Positions 56,129 to 64,000 of a DNA stretch of 64,000 nt are shown piece after piece. The DNA is taken from assembly GCF_011382965.1 (NCBI RefSeq), contig NZ_CP049934.1, positions 1,116,001 through 1,180,000 on the forward strand, given 5' to 3'. The notes below the pieces were generated by a model, which was given only the letters and a program-made list of their open reading frames with translations, was not told the origin of the DNA and ran no database searches. The translations under genes were made by a program, and so were the position numbers. The stretch is from Leucobacter insecticola (lineage in GTDB: Bacteria; Actinomycetota; Actinomycetes; Actinomycetales; Microbacteriaceae). Position 1 is the stretch's first letter, and each line of letters starts with the position of its first letter.

Positions 56129-57473
56129 CGGCTCTGCGCACCACCTGGCGCAGCAGCGGCCGGGTCGCGAAGAGTGTGGCGACGACGACCAGGATCCCGG
56201 CCACGATGCTCATCAGTGTTGTCGCGAGTGACAGCGGCGCGAGGATGATCGCCATGCCAACGAGGGGCAGCAGGAGCGCCGCCGCGAGCACCGCGGATCC
56301 CACCGATGCGAGGAGCAATGGCAACATGGTGGCTCGCCTGCGGGCCTGATCCTGCACCGCCAGCGGTGCGCCGAAGATGTCGAGGGAGCGAGACACGTCG
56401 CGTCGATCCAGGATCTGCGCCGCCTGATTGACCGCGACGGAACAGGCGACCATCAGGAAGGTGCCGAGCACCGTGATCGCGACGCCGGTGCCGATGTCGC
56501 CGAACAGGTACTGCTCGAGTGCTGGGCCGCTTTCCGTGGGCTGCGCCGTGCCGGAATCGTTCTCGACCGCGCTGATGAGCGCGATTCCGGATCCGGCAAA
56601 CACCGCCATGAAGCTCGACATCGCAACGCCGGAGACCTGTCTCCAGGCGGCCCGTGGAGACTCTAGGATGAGCCGCGCTGAGAGGAGATCGGCGGGTGTT
56701 CGTGCGCGCCGTGCCTTGAATTTCCCAAACATCGACAGTACCCACGCGCCGATCAGGTCGATCGCGAAGAGCGTGACGGCGAAGCTGATCCCGAGCGCCG
56801 CCACCATCGCGCCGAAGCCGTTGAACGCGGTGATGCCATTGATCACCATCGACACCACCAGAATCGCGGCGACCGCGATGAGTGCCTGCAACCACGGGGC
56901 CTTGGGCGCCGACTGCTTTATCGCGACCCCGAGCGGGGAAATGATGACGCGGCGCAGGCTGAGGAGCGCGCTGGCCGCCGCCACGAGGGTGACGCCTGCC
57001 ACCAGCACTGCCGCGACCCACGGTGGGAGCGCGACGCCGGACGCGCCGAGGGCTTCGCCGCGGAACTGGATGAGCCCCACGAGCGGAGACACCGCGTAGG
57101 CCACCGCGACGCCGAGTAAGGCGCCGAGGAACGCGATACCGCTCGCCTCGATCACGGCGAGCCCGGCGGTGGAGCGGCCGGTCGCCCCGAGGAGGCGCAG
57201 GATCGCGAGGCGGTCATCGCGGCGCCTGGCCGACAGCCTGGCCGCAGCCGCGCCGAGGGAGAGGAGCGGCATGACGAGGAGGGCGAGCGCGATGACGGCA
57301 CAGGCGATGTAGATCCCAGCCAGCTCGTCGGTGTAGCTCCAGAACGTCTGCGCGCCGCCGATCACGATCGCAAGCAGCGCCGTTACCGCGAGAAACGCGA
57401 AGCCGGGGAGCAGGATCGCGCTTGCTCCCTGCCGGCTGGGGCGTGACAGGAGGGGGAGTACCTTGAGGATCAT
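56121..57473 (-). CDS. FtsX-type ABC transporter permease
   Basis: 450-residue permease with two FtsX/MacB-like halves, each with a cluster of membrane helices around SARRRDDRLAILRLLGATGR and DRRDVSRSLDIFGAPLAVQD. These resemble the coupling regions of lantibiotic- and peptide-resistance exporters. It is translated from an ATG overlapping the ATPase stop. The two proteins should form an exporter or mechanotransmission complex for lipids or peptides; no sensor kinase pair is nearby. Confidence 0.87.
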   Translation of the reverse strand: MILKVLPLLSRPSRQGASAILLPGFAFLAVTALLAIVIGGAQTFWSYTDELAGIYIACAVIALALLVMPLLSLGAAAARLSARRRDDRLAILRLLGATGRSTAGLAVIEASGIAFLGALLGVAVAYAVSPLVGLIQFRGEALGASGVALPPWVAAVLVAGVTLVAAASALLSLRRVIISPLGVAIKQSAPKAPWLQALIAVAAILVVSMVINGITAFNGFGAMVAALGISFAVTLFAIDLIGAWVLSMFGKFKARRARTPADLLSARLILESPRAAWRQVSGVAMSSFMAVFAGSGIALISAVENDSGTAQPTESGPALEQYLFGDIGTGVAITVLGTFLMVACSVAVNQAAQILDRRDVSRSLDIFGAPLAVQDQARRRATMLPLLLASVGSAVLAAALLLPLVGMAIILAPLSLATTLMSIVAGILVVVATLFATRPLLRQVVRRAAT

Positions 57474-58273
57474 CGGACCGCCTCTGTTTCCGGTGAGGCG
57501 GATGGTACGGGGTTCCCAGTGTGCGCGGGGCCGCCAGCGTTCCAGACGTCACTCATTATCTTGCCGTCACTCAGCGTGACCACCCGCTGGCACTTGGCGG
57601 CGACCGAGGGATCGTGCGTCACGACCACCAGGGTGCGCCCCTGACCAACCGTTGATCCGAGGAGGGCGTCCATGACTTCGGCAGAGGTCGTGGAGTCGAG
57701 CGCTCCGGTTGGCTCGTCGGCGAACACGATCCGCGCGCCGGTAACTTGCGCCCGGGCAATCGCGACCCGCTGCGCCTGGCCGCCGGACAGCTCACCAATG
57801 CGGCGATTCTCAAGCCCGCCCAAGCCGAGCGCCGCAAGCCACTGTGCCGCCGGACCCACCGCCTGACGCTTCGGCATGCCGTTGATCATCAGCGCGAGTG
57901 CAACGTTCTCGACAGCGGTCAGCTCCGGCACCAGGAGTCCCTGTTGGAACACAAAGCCGAAGTGCTCGCGGCGGAGGCGGCTGCGCTCGGTGTCTGAGAG
58001 CGCACTGATCTCGGCGCCGGCATAGTGCGCGGAGCCGTAGTCGGGAGTGACGATCCCCGCGAGGAGATGCAGCAGGGTCGTTTTGCCCGATCCGGAGGTT
58101 CCCATGATCGCGGTTGAGGTGCCTTCGGTGAAGGTCAGTGAGACGCTGTCAAGCGCGCGGGTGGAGCCGTACTGTTTGGTGAGGTGGCTGGCATACAGCA
58201 CCGTGGCGGGGGTGGCTGTCGGCGCGAATGCGGGTGGGGACAGGGGCGGTTGCTGTGCTGGGTGAGTGTTCAT
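57470..58273 (-). CDS. ABC transporter ATP-binding protein (LolD/MacB type)
   Basis: 267 residues. Walker A is GTSGSGKTTLLH, the signature is LSGGQAQRVAIA, Walker B is IVFADEPTGALD, and the switch His is VTHDPSVA. A proline-rich N-terminal tail of about 25 residues is extra. It pairs with the FtsX-type permease. Confidence 0.95.
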   Translation of the reverse strand: MNTHPAQQPPLSPPAFAPTATPATVLYASHLTKQYGSTRALDSVSLTFTEGTSTAIMGTSGSGKTTLLHLLAGIVTPDYGSAHYAGAEISALSDTERSRLRREHFGFVFQQGLLVPELTAVENVALALMINGMPKRQAVGPAAQWLAALGLGGLENRRIGELSGGQAQRVAIARAQVTGARIVFADEPTGALDSTTSAEVMDALLGSTVGQGRTLVVVTHDPSVAAKCQRVVTLSDGKIMSDVWNAGGPAHTGNPVPSASPETEAVR

Positions 58274-58410
58274 GCTCCCACCCTCGCCTGATTTGCGCGA
58301 TTCGGGATCGCCCCGCGGTACCGCAGCGTTGCACCGCGGTCTGATTCTGGCATCCGATTACTTGGCCGAAGCTCTAACGCTGATCAGATACTCGGGGTAC
58401 TCTTGGTGGT

Positions 58411-58665
58411 ATGAACTCCAGGGCGCTTGAAGTCGAGAGGGCGTTGCTCGCGCTCGATTCCGAAGACCGCGCCGAGGTTATTCATCGTGGCCTGCAGAGC
58501 CTCGATCCCGAGCCTGTTGAGCATGACGAAGTCGAAATTGAGGCTGCTTGGCGATCTGAACTTCGAGGGCGCGTGGCCGAGGTTGAGGGCGGTGAGGTTG
58601 AGCTCCTCGACCTCGATGAGTCCCTCGCCAGGATCCGCGCCAAGATTGCGACACAGTTCGGGTGA
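58411..58665 (+). CDS. Addiction-module antitoxin (TIGR02574-type)
   Basis: 84 residues resembling the family of putative addiction-module components: ALLALDSEDRAEVIHRGLQSL with an EAAW motif, then LDLDESLARIRAK. It would neutralise the RelE/ParE-like product of the overlapping gene. The ATG at 58411 follows TACTCT by seven bases, so the transcript is probably leaderless. Confidence 0.82.
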   Translation: MNSRALEVERALLALDSEDRAEVIHRGLQSLDPEPVEHDEVEIEAAWRSELRGRVAEVEGGEVELLDLDESLARIRAKIATQFG

Positions 58666-58985
58666 AACGGCAACGTCGTGTTCACCCTAAAGCGGACGCT
58701 GAGCTTGAGGCCGCTGCCGACTGGTACGGGGCCAGAAGCGTTGGCCTCGCGGAGGAGTTTCTTGGGCAAATAGGCGATGCGATTGCAGCGATTTCTGACT
58801 GGCCATTTGCAAGCCCGGAGTTTCCTGGGTGGGACGAACTGCCCCTTGTGCGCAGCCGGGCTTTGCGCAGTTTCCCGTTCCGAGTTGTGTATTACACCAC
58901 CGAAGACCGGGTGACTGTGCTTGCCTACGCCCACATCAAACGTGAACCTTCCTACTGGCGTGCCCGCTACGCAGACCGGTTCTAG
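58662..58985 (+). CDS. RelE/ParE-family toxin
   Basis: 107 residues with the ParE/RelE fold pattern: RVHPKADAELEAAADWYGAR at the start, LVRSRALRSFPFRVVYYTTEDRVTVLAYAH and a final REPSYWRARY. Such proteins inhibit gyrase (ParE) or cut mRNA on the ribosome (RelE). The GTG overlaps the antitoxin stop by four bases. It is the second toxin-antitoxin pair in the window. Confidence 0.88.
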   Translation: MKRQRRVHPKADAELEAAADWYGARSVGLAEEFLGQIGDAIAAISDWPFASPEFPGWDELPLVRSRALRSFPFRVVYYTTEDRVTVLAYAHIKREPSYWRARYADRF

Positions 58986-59053
58986 TGTCGTGTGTCGCAA
59001 AGTCTCGGGAGGGGTGCAGCGGCATGGTTCGAGGCAGCGGGTAGGATCGATGC

Positions 59054-60367
59054 GTGTCTGTAAACAATGAACGCGCAGAGATCCTGTCAGCCCAGAAGAA
59101 CGACGACAGCTTCGCCACCCTGTGGGACGAGCTGGAGTGGCGAGGGCTGATCCACGTGTCGACCGATGCTGAGGCGTTGTCGACACTGCTTGAGGGCGAG
59201 CCGTTCACGTATTACTGCGGCTTTGATCCGACAGCGCCGAGCCTGCACCTGGGGAATCTTGTGCAGCTGCTGCTGCTTCGTCGTCTGCAGCTGAAGGGGC
59301 ACAAGCCGCTTGGTCTTGTCGGCGGATCCACCGGGCTCATTGGCGACCCGCGCCCAACCGCCGAGCGCACGCTGAACAGCCGCGACACGGTCGCAGAGTG
59401 GGTTGCGCGGCTGCAGGGGCAGGTCTCGACGTTTCTGTCGGGTGAGGGCGAGAACGCAGTGCGCCTGGTCAATAACCTCGATTGGACCGCGCCGCTGTCG
59501 GCGATCGATTTCCTGCGCGAGGTTGGCAAACACTTCCGTGTCGGCACGATGCTGAAAAAGGACGCGGTCGCCGCGCGCCTGAACTCCGACGAGGGCATCA
59601 GCTACACCGAGTTCAGTTACCAGGTGCTGCAGGGTTTCGACTTCCTCGAGCTCAACCGGCAATACGACTGTGTGTTGCAGACGGGTGGCAGCGATCAGTG
59701 GGGCAACCTGACCAGCGGCACGGACCTGATCCGCAAGGTCGAGGGCACATCCGTCCACGCTATCGGCACGCCGCTGATCACCAATGCTGACGGCACCAAG
59801 TTCGGCAAGAGCGAGGGCAATGCGATCTGGCTTGACGCCGAGATGTGCTCACCCTACGCGTTCTACCAATTCTGGCTGAACCAGGCCGACGCCGACGTGG
59901 TGGATCGTCTGAAGGTGTTCACGTTCCTGTCGCGTGCCGAGATCGAAGACTACGCCCGCCAGGTGGAAGAGGAGCCGTTCAAGCGTGCCGCGCAGAAGCG
60001 CCTCGCGCTTGAGGTGACGACGCTTGTACACGGCGCCGCGGCAACGCAGGGCGCTATCGACGCCTCGGGTGCGCTGTTCGGGCAGGGTGATCTCGGTGCG
60101 CTCGATGCCGCCACCCTCGAAGCCGCGCTCACTGAGCTGCCGCGCGCTCCGGGTGTCGCAGGCGCGTCGATCGCGCAGCTGATGGTTGATGCGGGGCTCG
60201 TGAAGAGCCTGGGCGAGGCCCGCCGCGCCATCGCGCAGGGCGGTGTCTACGTGAACAACGTTGCCGTCGAGGCTCGGGATCAGGTGCTCGCCGCCGAGGA
60301 TCTGCTGCACGGCAAGTTCGCGGTGCTGCGCCGCGGCAAGAAGACTCTTGCTGGAGTGAGGGCGTAG
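59054..60367 (+). CDS. tyrS: Tyrosyl-tRNA synthetase
   Basis: 437-residue class I synthetase. The HIGH-equivalent lies in FDPTAPSLHLGNLVQLLLL, the KMSKS-equivalent is KFGKSEGNAIWL, and a C-terminal S4 RNA-binding domain follows (GLVKSLGEARRAIAQGGVYVNN). The GTG lies six bases after TAGGAT, so the mRNA is probably leaderless; there is no room for a T-box. Confidence 0.97.
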   Translation: MSVNNERAEILSAQKNDDSFATLWDELEWRGLIHVSTDAEALSTLLEGEPFTYYCGFDPTAPSLHLGNLVQLLLLRRLQLKGHKPLGLVGGSTGLIGDPRPTAERTLNSRDTVAEWVARLQGQVSTFLSGEGENAVRLVNNLDWTAPLSAIDFLREVGKHFRVGTMLKKDAVAARLNSDEGISYTEFSYQVLQGFDFLELNRQYDCVLQTGGSDQWGNLTSGTDLIRKVEGTSVHAIGTPLITNADGTKFGKSEGNAIWLDAEMCSPYAFYQFWLNQADADVVDRLKVFTFLSRAEIEDYARQVEEEPFKRAAQKRLALEVTTLVHGAAATQGAIDASGALFGQGDLGALDAATLEAALTELPRAPGVAGASIAQLMVDAGLVKSLGEARRAIAQGGVYVNNVAVEARDQVLAAEDLLHGKFAVLRRGKKTLAGVRA

Positions 60368-60467
60368 CATGCCCGCAACCTGGCTCGCACGGCCCAAAAC
60401 CCTTCGTTACTCAGTTCATGACTGGGGGTGTGCGAGCGAAGGCCCTGCCTGGCAGAGCCTCTACACC

Positions 60468-60538
60468 GAGCCTGCACTTCATCACCGAACTGGTAGTCCC
60501 TGACCGCAAGTCCGGTGATGAGGCGCAAATTCGGCGGC
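60468..60538. repeat. Intergenic palindromic repeat, family C, copy 3
   Basis: GAGCCTGCACTTCATCACCG is mirrored by CCGGTGATGAGGCGCA followed by TTCGGCG. It has the same order of words as copies 1 and 2 with more changes. It lies between the convergent tyrS and M20 amidohydrolase genes. Confidence 0.65.
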
Positions 60539-60556
60539 GTAATCCCCGACGGCTTG

Positions 60557-62134
60557 CTACCAGATCCGAGCGTCCTCCCTGCCCCGGTAGTCGGGCCAGG
60601 GGAGATCGATGGGTGCTTCGAAATCTTCGGGCAGCAGCACGGGCATCGGATCGGCGGCTGAGCGCTCATCGAATTCCAGCTTTGCCGCCGCCAGCAGCTC
60701 CGGGCGGGTTAGCAGATCGAGGAACGTGCCCGCAACGGTGTTGCCCGCAACATCGATCGTCGGGCTGATTGTCTCGGGGATGCCGCCGAGAGCGTTCATG
60801 ACCCAGGCGGGGTACGCCCCGCGCCCCGGCACCGGCTGCAGCGCGGGGCGCGACACGTAGAACCGTACGGTGGGAGCGTAGTGCGTCATCTCGACGTAGT
60901 CATCGCTCGTCCAGTTGAGCTGCCAGGCGGGCATGTGCTCGCGGAGCGCGCGCTCCGCATCCTGTGGAGTGATCAGCTGTTCGGTCTCAGCAAGGAAGGG
61001 GCGCTCTGTAGGTTCGAGGCCCAGGTTTTGCTGAATCTCCTGTGCAATCTTGATTGCTTCGGGACCGTAGATTGGGGCGCCGATCGCCTCAAGATTTGCG
61101 TAGAGCACCTCGGCCAAGACGTGGTTGGTGCGCCCCGGCCTGCTGCGCGCGATCCAGCGATCGTTGAGCTCACAGTGAGCCATCTCTGCAGCCAGCCGGG
61201 CGTTGCGGTCAAGTACCGTGAGTACGTGCTCCGCCATTGCAATGTCGGGGGTGCGCCACGAGAACTGAATGCGCGCCACGCGGGCTGGCAAATTGTCGGC
61301 AGTGGCCTGGCCGTCGCTTAGGATCGCGTCGGAGATGCTCCAGCCGCCGACACTCGGAAGCATCGCGTCCTGCATCACCCGTGAGGCCGTGTACATCTGC
61401 ATGAGTGCCACGTTCGCGCCCGGAGCGCGAGCAGCCGAGTGCGATGCGGGGATCGGGGAATTGGGATCGGCCGCGATCTGCCAAGTTTCGGCGCTGTCAC
61501 AGGTAAAGGTGTAAACCTTGCTGTAATACGCGCCGCACTGAGTGTCCCAGCGGGCGGTGTTACACAGCGGCAGCATGTAGAAAGGATGGAAGCTGACGAT
61601 TGCGTCGACCCCGTCGTAGTATCCTTTGATGCCGTGCACCACCTTGGATCCGTGCATCTTTTCCGCGGGCTCGCCCGTGTACTTGAGTGTTCCGGAGACG
61701 CCGTGCTCGCGCATTGCGTGCTGCGTAGCGAGCAGCCCCGCGAGCGTCGAGATTCCGAGTACGGAGTGGGGATCGGTGTGTCCGGGTGCGAAACGGCTGA
61801 GGCCCTCGGCGGGTTGTTCCCTCGTGGTTGCGGCCTGGTTGTTGCCGGGCACCGCATCGTACTCCGCGTAGCTCAGCACAGTGGGGCCGTCGCCATTCGA
61901 CCACTCAGCACTGAAAGCGGTGGGCATGCCACCTGAGCCGGCCTCGACCTCAAAGCCCTCGTCCCGCAGCCGTTCGACGTACCAGTTGACTGAGCGATAT
62001 TCGCGCCAGGCTGGCTCCGCGAACTCCCAAATTTGGGTGTGCCACTCAGTGAGTCGTTGGAGGTTGGCCTCGATCCATGCCGCCGCCGTGGCTTTTGCTG
62101 CAGTGGTCAGTGCGGTGTCCCTTGCGTGTGTCAT
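60557..62134 (-). CDS. M20-family amidohydrolase, AbgB-like
   Basis: 525-residue metallopeptidase-fold hydrolase. The start resembles the p-aminobenzoyl-glutamate hydrolase B subunit (IWEFAEPAWREYRSVNWYVERLRDEGF). FSAEWSNGDGPTVLSYAEYDAVPG and GTLKYTGEPAEKMHGSKVV are the core of the catalytic domain. The usual GHGCGHN metal loop is replaced by RFAPGHTDPHSVLG. AAGGAA before the ATG at 62134 supports that start. The natural substrate is unknown. Confidence 0.85.
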   Translation of the reverse strand: MTHARDTALTTAAKATAAAWIEANLQRLTEWHTQIWEFAEPAWREYRSVNWYVERLRDEGFEVEAGSGGMPTAFSAEWSNGDGPTVLSYAEYDAVPGNNQAATTREQPAEGLSRFAPGHTDPHSVLGISTLAGLLATQHAMREHGVSGTLKYTGEPAEKMHGSKVVHGIKGYYDGVDAIVSFHPFYMLPLCNTARWDTQCGAYYSKVYTFTCDSAETWQIAADPNSPIPASHSAARAPGANVALMQMYTASRVMQDAMLPSVGGWSISDAILSDGQATADNLPARVARIQFSWRTPDIAMAEHVLTVLDRNARLAAEMAHCELNDRWIARSRPGRTNHVLAEVLYANLEAIGAPIYGPEAIKIAQEIQQNLGLEPTERPFLAETEQLITPQDAERALREHMPAWQLNWTSDDYVEMTHYAPTVRFYVSRPALQPVPGRGAYPAWVMNALGGIPETISPTIDVAGNTVAGTFLDLLTRPELLAAAKLEFDERSAADPMPVLLPEDFEAPIDLPWPDYRGREDARIW

Positions 62135-62198
62135 GCGTGTTCCTTGTCTTTTCTTCATAGTTGTAATGTCGGGGTGGCCCGGGATCAACGCAGCTGAA

Positions 62199-63887
62199 CT
62201 ATGCGAAGAGCCTCAGCGGCACATGTACAAGGGAGACTCCCGTGTGCGAGATCGCCTGCTCCAATACTGATTCCAGATCGTTTGCGGCGCGCACCGAGAA
62301 GCCGGTGCCGCCAAAGGCGTCGACGAGCTTGGCCCAGTCGGGTTGCGAGAGCACGACTCCGACGGGCGCGATCCCGCGGTCGGCCTCGTTCTGTTGGATC
62401 TCACCGTAGCCACCGTTGTCGACGCAGACGATCGTAATGTCGATGCCCTGCTCGATCGCGGTCTGAAACTCCTGCACGGAGAACATGAGCGCGCCGTCCC
62501 CGATGACCCCCACAACGGGGCGCTCGGGAGAAGCGAGTTTCGCCCCGATTGCCGCGGGGAGGCCGTAGCCGAGCGTCGCGTAGGCCGCCATGTACATGAA
62601 CGACCCGGGCTGCTCGGCACGCACTGCGCTGGTCATGCCATAGTAGGTGATTTGAGAGGAGTCTCCCGTCACGATTGCATCAGAGGGAAGTGCCCGCGCG
62701 ATGCGCTCTGCCACCTTTGATTCGAGCGGAGCAAATGCTGCCCCCTCTGCGCGAGAGGCTGCGCGCACCGCATCGAGATCCAGTGCGGGGGCAGCGGATC
62801 CTGAGCCGAGGGCGCTCACGAGCTGCGGGAGCACAACCGCAGAGTCTCCGATGAGAGCATGTGTCGCTGCGAGGTTCTTGTCGCGCTGCGATGCGAGGAT
62901 GTCGACTCGGATCACGTCGCCCTGCGTTGCGACCTGGCCTCCCCACAGCTCAGACTCACCGATTTTTGAGCCGACAACCAGAAGCGCATCAGAGTTATTG
63001 AGCACCTCTCGGGCGGTCTCCAAGCGCAGTTCGGAGCCGAGGGAGAGTGGGTGGGATTCGGGCAACACACCTTTCCCATTGAGGCTGGTTACGACCGGTG
63101 CACCCAACCGTTCGGCCAGCTCGCGCAGGGCCGCAGCCCCGGGGATCGCACCGCCGCCGGCGAGGATCGCGGGACGCTTTGCGGCGAGCAAGACTTTAGC
63201 TGCCGCGGCAACGGCAGACTCCTCCGCGGGCTGCGGCGCTGGTGCCGGTCGGGGGAGGAGCGACGCGGGATCCACCTCGGCCGCCGCCTCGAGTACATCG
63301 AGGGGAATCTCGATGTACACCGGACGGGGGCGGCCCGTGCGAAACAGCTCAAAGGCGTCGTGCACCGCATCTACTGCCTCCTGCGCGGTGTCTACCCGTC
63401 GCGCCCACTCGACGATGGCCGCCGCCGCCGCACGCTGGTCTTTGGTCTCGTGGAGGGCGCCGATGTCGGCGAACTCCGCGCCACGAGCGACTCCGGGAGC
63501 CAGGATCAGCATCGGGCGCGACTCGCAGTACGCGGTGCCCGCCGCAGAGAGCGCATTGAGTAGCCCCGGTCCCGAGGTGGTGATGACCACACCCGGAAGC
63601 CGCGTGCGCTGTGACCAGCCATCGGCCGCGTAGCCGGCGCCCTGTTCGTGCCGCGAGGTGACCGCGTGGATCCCGAGCCTGTTGAGATGGCGGTAGAACT
63701 CCAAATTGTGGGTGCCCGGAATGCCGAATACCGTATCGACTCCGTACGCCTGAATGAGCTGCAGTACGGCGAAGCCGACGTTGTCGGGATCAACCCCGGC
63801 GGCAAGTGCCGCGGCCCTTTCTGTGGCCGGTACTTCCGGCACGGGATTCGCGGGATGCCCGGGGCGTGAGTGCTTTGATGCGTTCAT
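62199..63887 (-). CDS. Thiamine-diphosphate enzyme, acetolactate-synthase-like
   Basis: 562 residues. The PYR domain carries the catalytic Glu (VTSRHEQGAGYAADGWSQ). The central domain is FAD/CoA-like but without a clear cofactor motif. The C-terminal PP domain has GDGALMFSVQEFQTAIEQG and the final Asn region DNGGYGEIQ. Relatives act on 2-oxo acids or decarboxylate them; large-subunit acetolactate synthase is possible, but no small subunit is nearby. The gene sits 65 bp upstream of the M20 hydrolase gene in the same direction, so they may share a pathway. The ATG at 63887 is preceded by AAGGAAA. Confidence 0.85.
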   Translation of the reverse strand: MNASKHSRPGHPANPVPEVPATERAAALAAGVDPDNVGFAVLQLIQAYGVDTVFGIPGTHNLEFYRHLNRLGIHAVTSRHEQGAGYAADGWSQRTRLPGVVITTSGPGLLNALSAAGTAYCESRPMLILAPGVARGAEFADIGALHETKDQRAAAAAIVEWARRVDTAQEAVDAVHDAFELFRTGRPRPVYIEIPLDVLEAAAEVDPASLLPRPAPAPQPAEESAVAAAAKVLLAAKRPAILAGGGAIPGAAALRELAERLGAPVVTSLNGKGVLPESHPLSLGSELRLETAREVLNNSDALLVVGSKIGESELWGGQVATQGDVIRVDILASQRDKNLAATHALIGDSAVVLPQLVSALGSGSAAPALDLDAVRAASRAEGAAFAPLESKVAERIARALPSDAIVTGDSSQITYYGMTSAVRAEQPGSFMYMAAYATLGYGLPAAIGAKLASPERPVVGVIGDGALMFSVQEFQTAIEQGIDITIVCVDNGGYGEIQQNEADRGIAPVGVVLSQPDWAKLVDAFGGTGFSVRAANDLESVLEQAISHTGVSLVHVPLRLFA

Positions 63888-64000
63888 TGCTGTGAGGTTT
63901 CCTTTGGCGACGGAGAACATCCGTCATTGTCAGTGTTTGGTCGAGAGTGTCAGCGAGCAACGCGCGACAGAAACGACCTTGTTCGCTCGTGTTGAGGGTT

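Overview
The window looks like the chromosome of a high-GC actinobacterium, most likely a member of the Microbacteriaceae (Leucobacter-like; this is inference from gene content and protein sequence, not a database match). Mycothiol chemistry (mca), a short-chain Z-isoprenyl diphosphate synthase, GTG starts and many apparently leaderless genes fit that group. The order greA - DUF4307 - mca - small membrane protein ... hemolysin III - Z-isoprenyl synthase matches, from memory, the Mycobacterium tuberculosis Rv1080c-Rv1086 block.

Layout. 0-8.9 kb: a TetR-controlled amidohydrolase and the mca block, with recQ and a MazF-type toxin-antitoxin pair in the middle. 9-13.1 kb: S-adenosylhomocysteine / methylthioadenosine metabolism (an MtaD-like deaminase, luxS, a nucleosidase) around nagB. 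13.3-22.6 kb: MOSC protein, a polymerase I-like protein, AI-2E permease, MarR with an NmrA-type reductase, a DHA2-type exporter, and a TerC/CorC metal operon under a yybP-ykoY (manganese) riboswitch. 22.7-34.8 kb: a 12.1-kb lower-GC integrative element of the actinomycete (AICE) type in tRNA-Ser(CGA). It carries a tyrosine integrase, a replication-relaxation protein, an FtsK-like translocase, a serine recombinase and unfamiliar cargo. 35-36.4 kb: an IS110-family element. 36.6-49.5 kb: radA, mqo, argF-argH and a glycerol/ether-lipid-like group (glpD divergent from an AGPS-like oxidase, a diacylglycerol kinase and a GMC oxidase). 49.6-53 kb: a graveyard of decayed insertion sequences around a secreted protein of unknown function. 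53.2-64 kb: Tat-exported phosphoesterase, FtsX-type ABC exporter, a RelE/ParE-type pair, tyrS, an M20 amidohydrolase and a thiamine-diphosphate enzyme.

Two features run through the whole window. First, a dozen genes that should be intact are broken by one missing base, each time in or beside a run of C or G; adding one base to the run restores a full-length protein. This points to homopolymer under-calling in the sequence rather than real gene loss, so these genes are annotated as single CDSs. Second, the spaces between genes, especially between convergent genes, hold several families of short palindromic repeats, each present two to four times.

The least explained parts are the three cargo genes at the left end of the integrative element (23.0-25.9 kb) and the intergenic repeat families.
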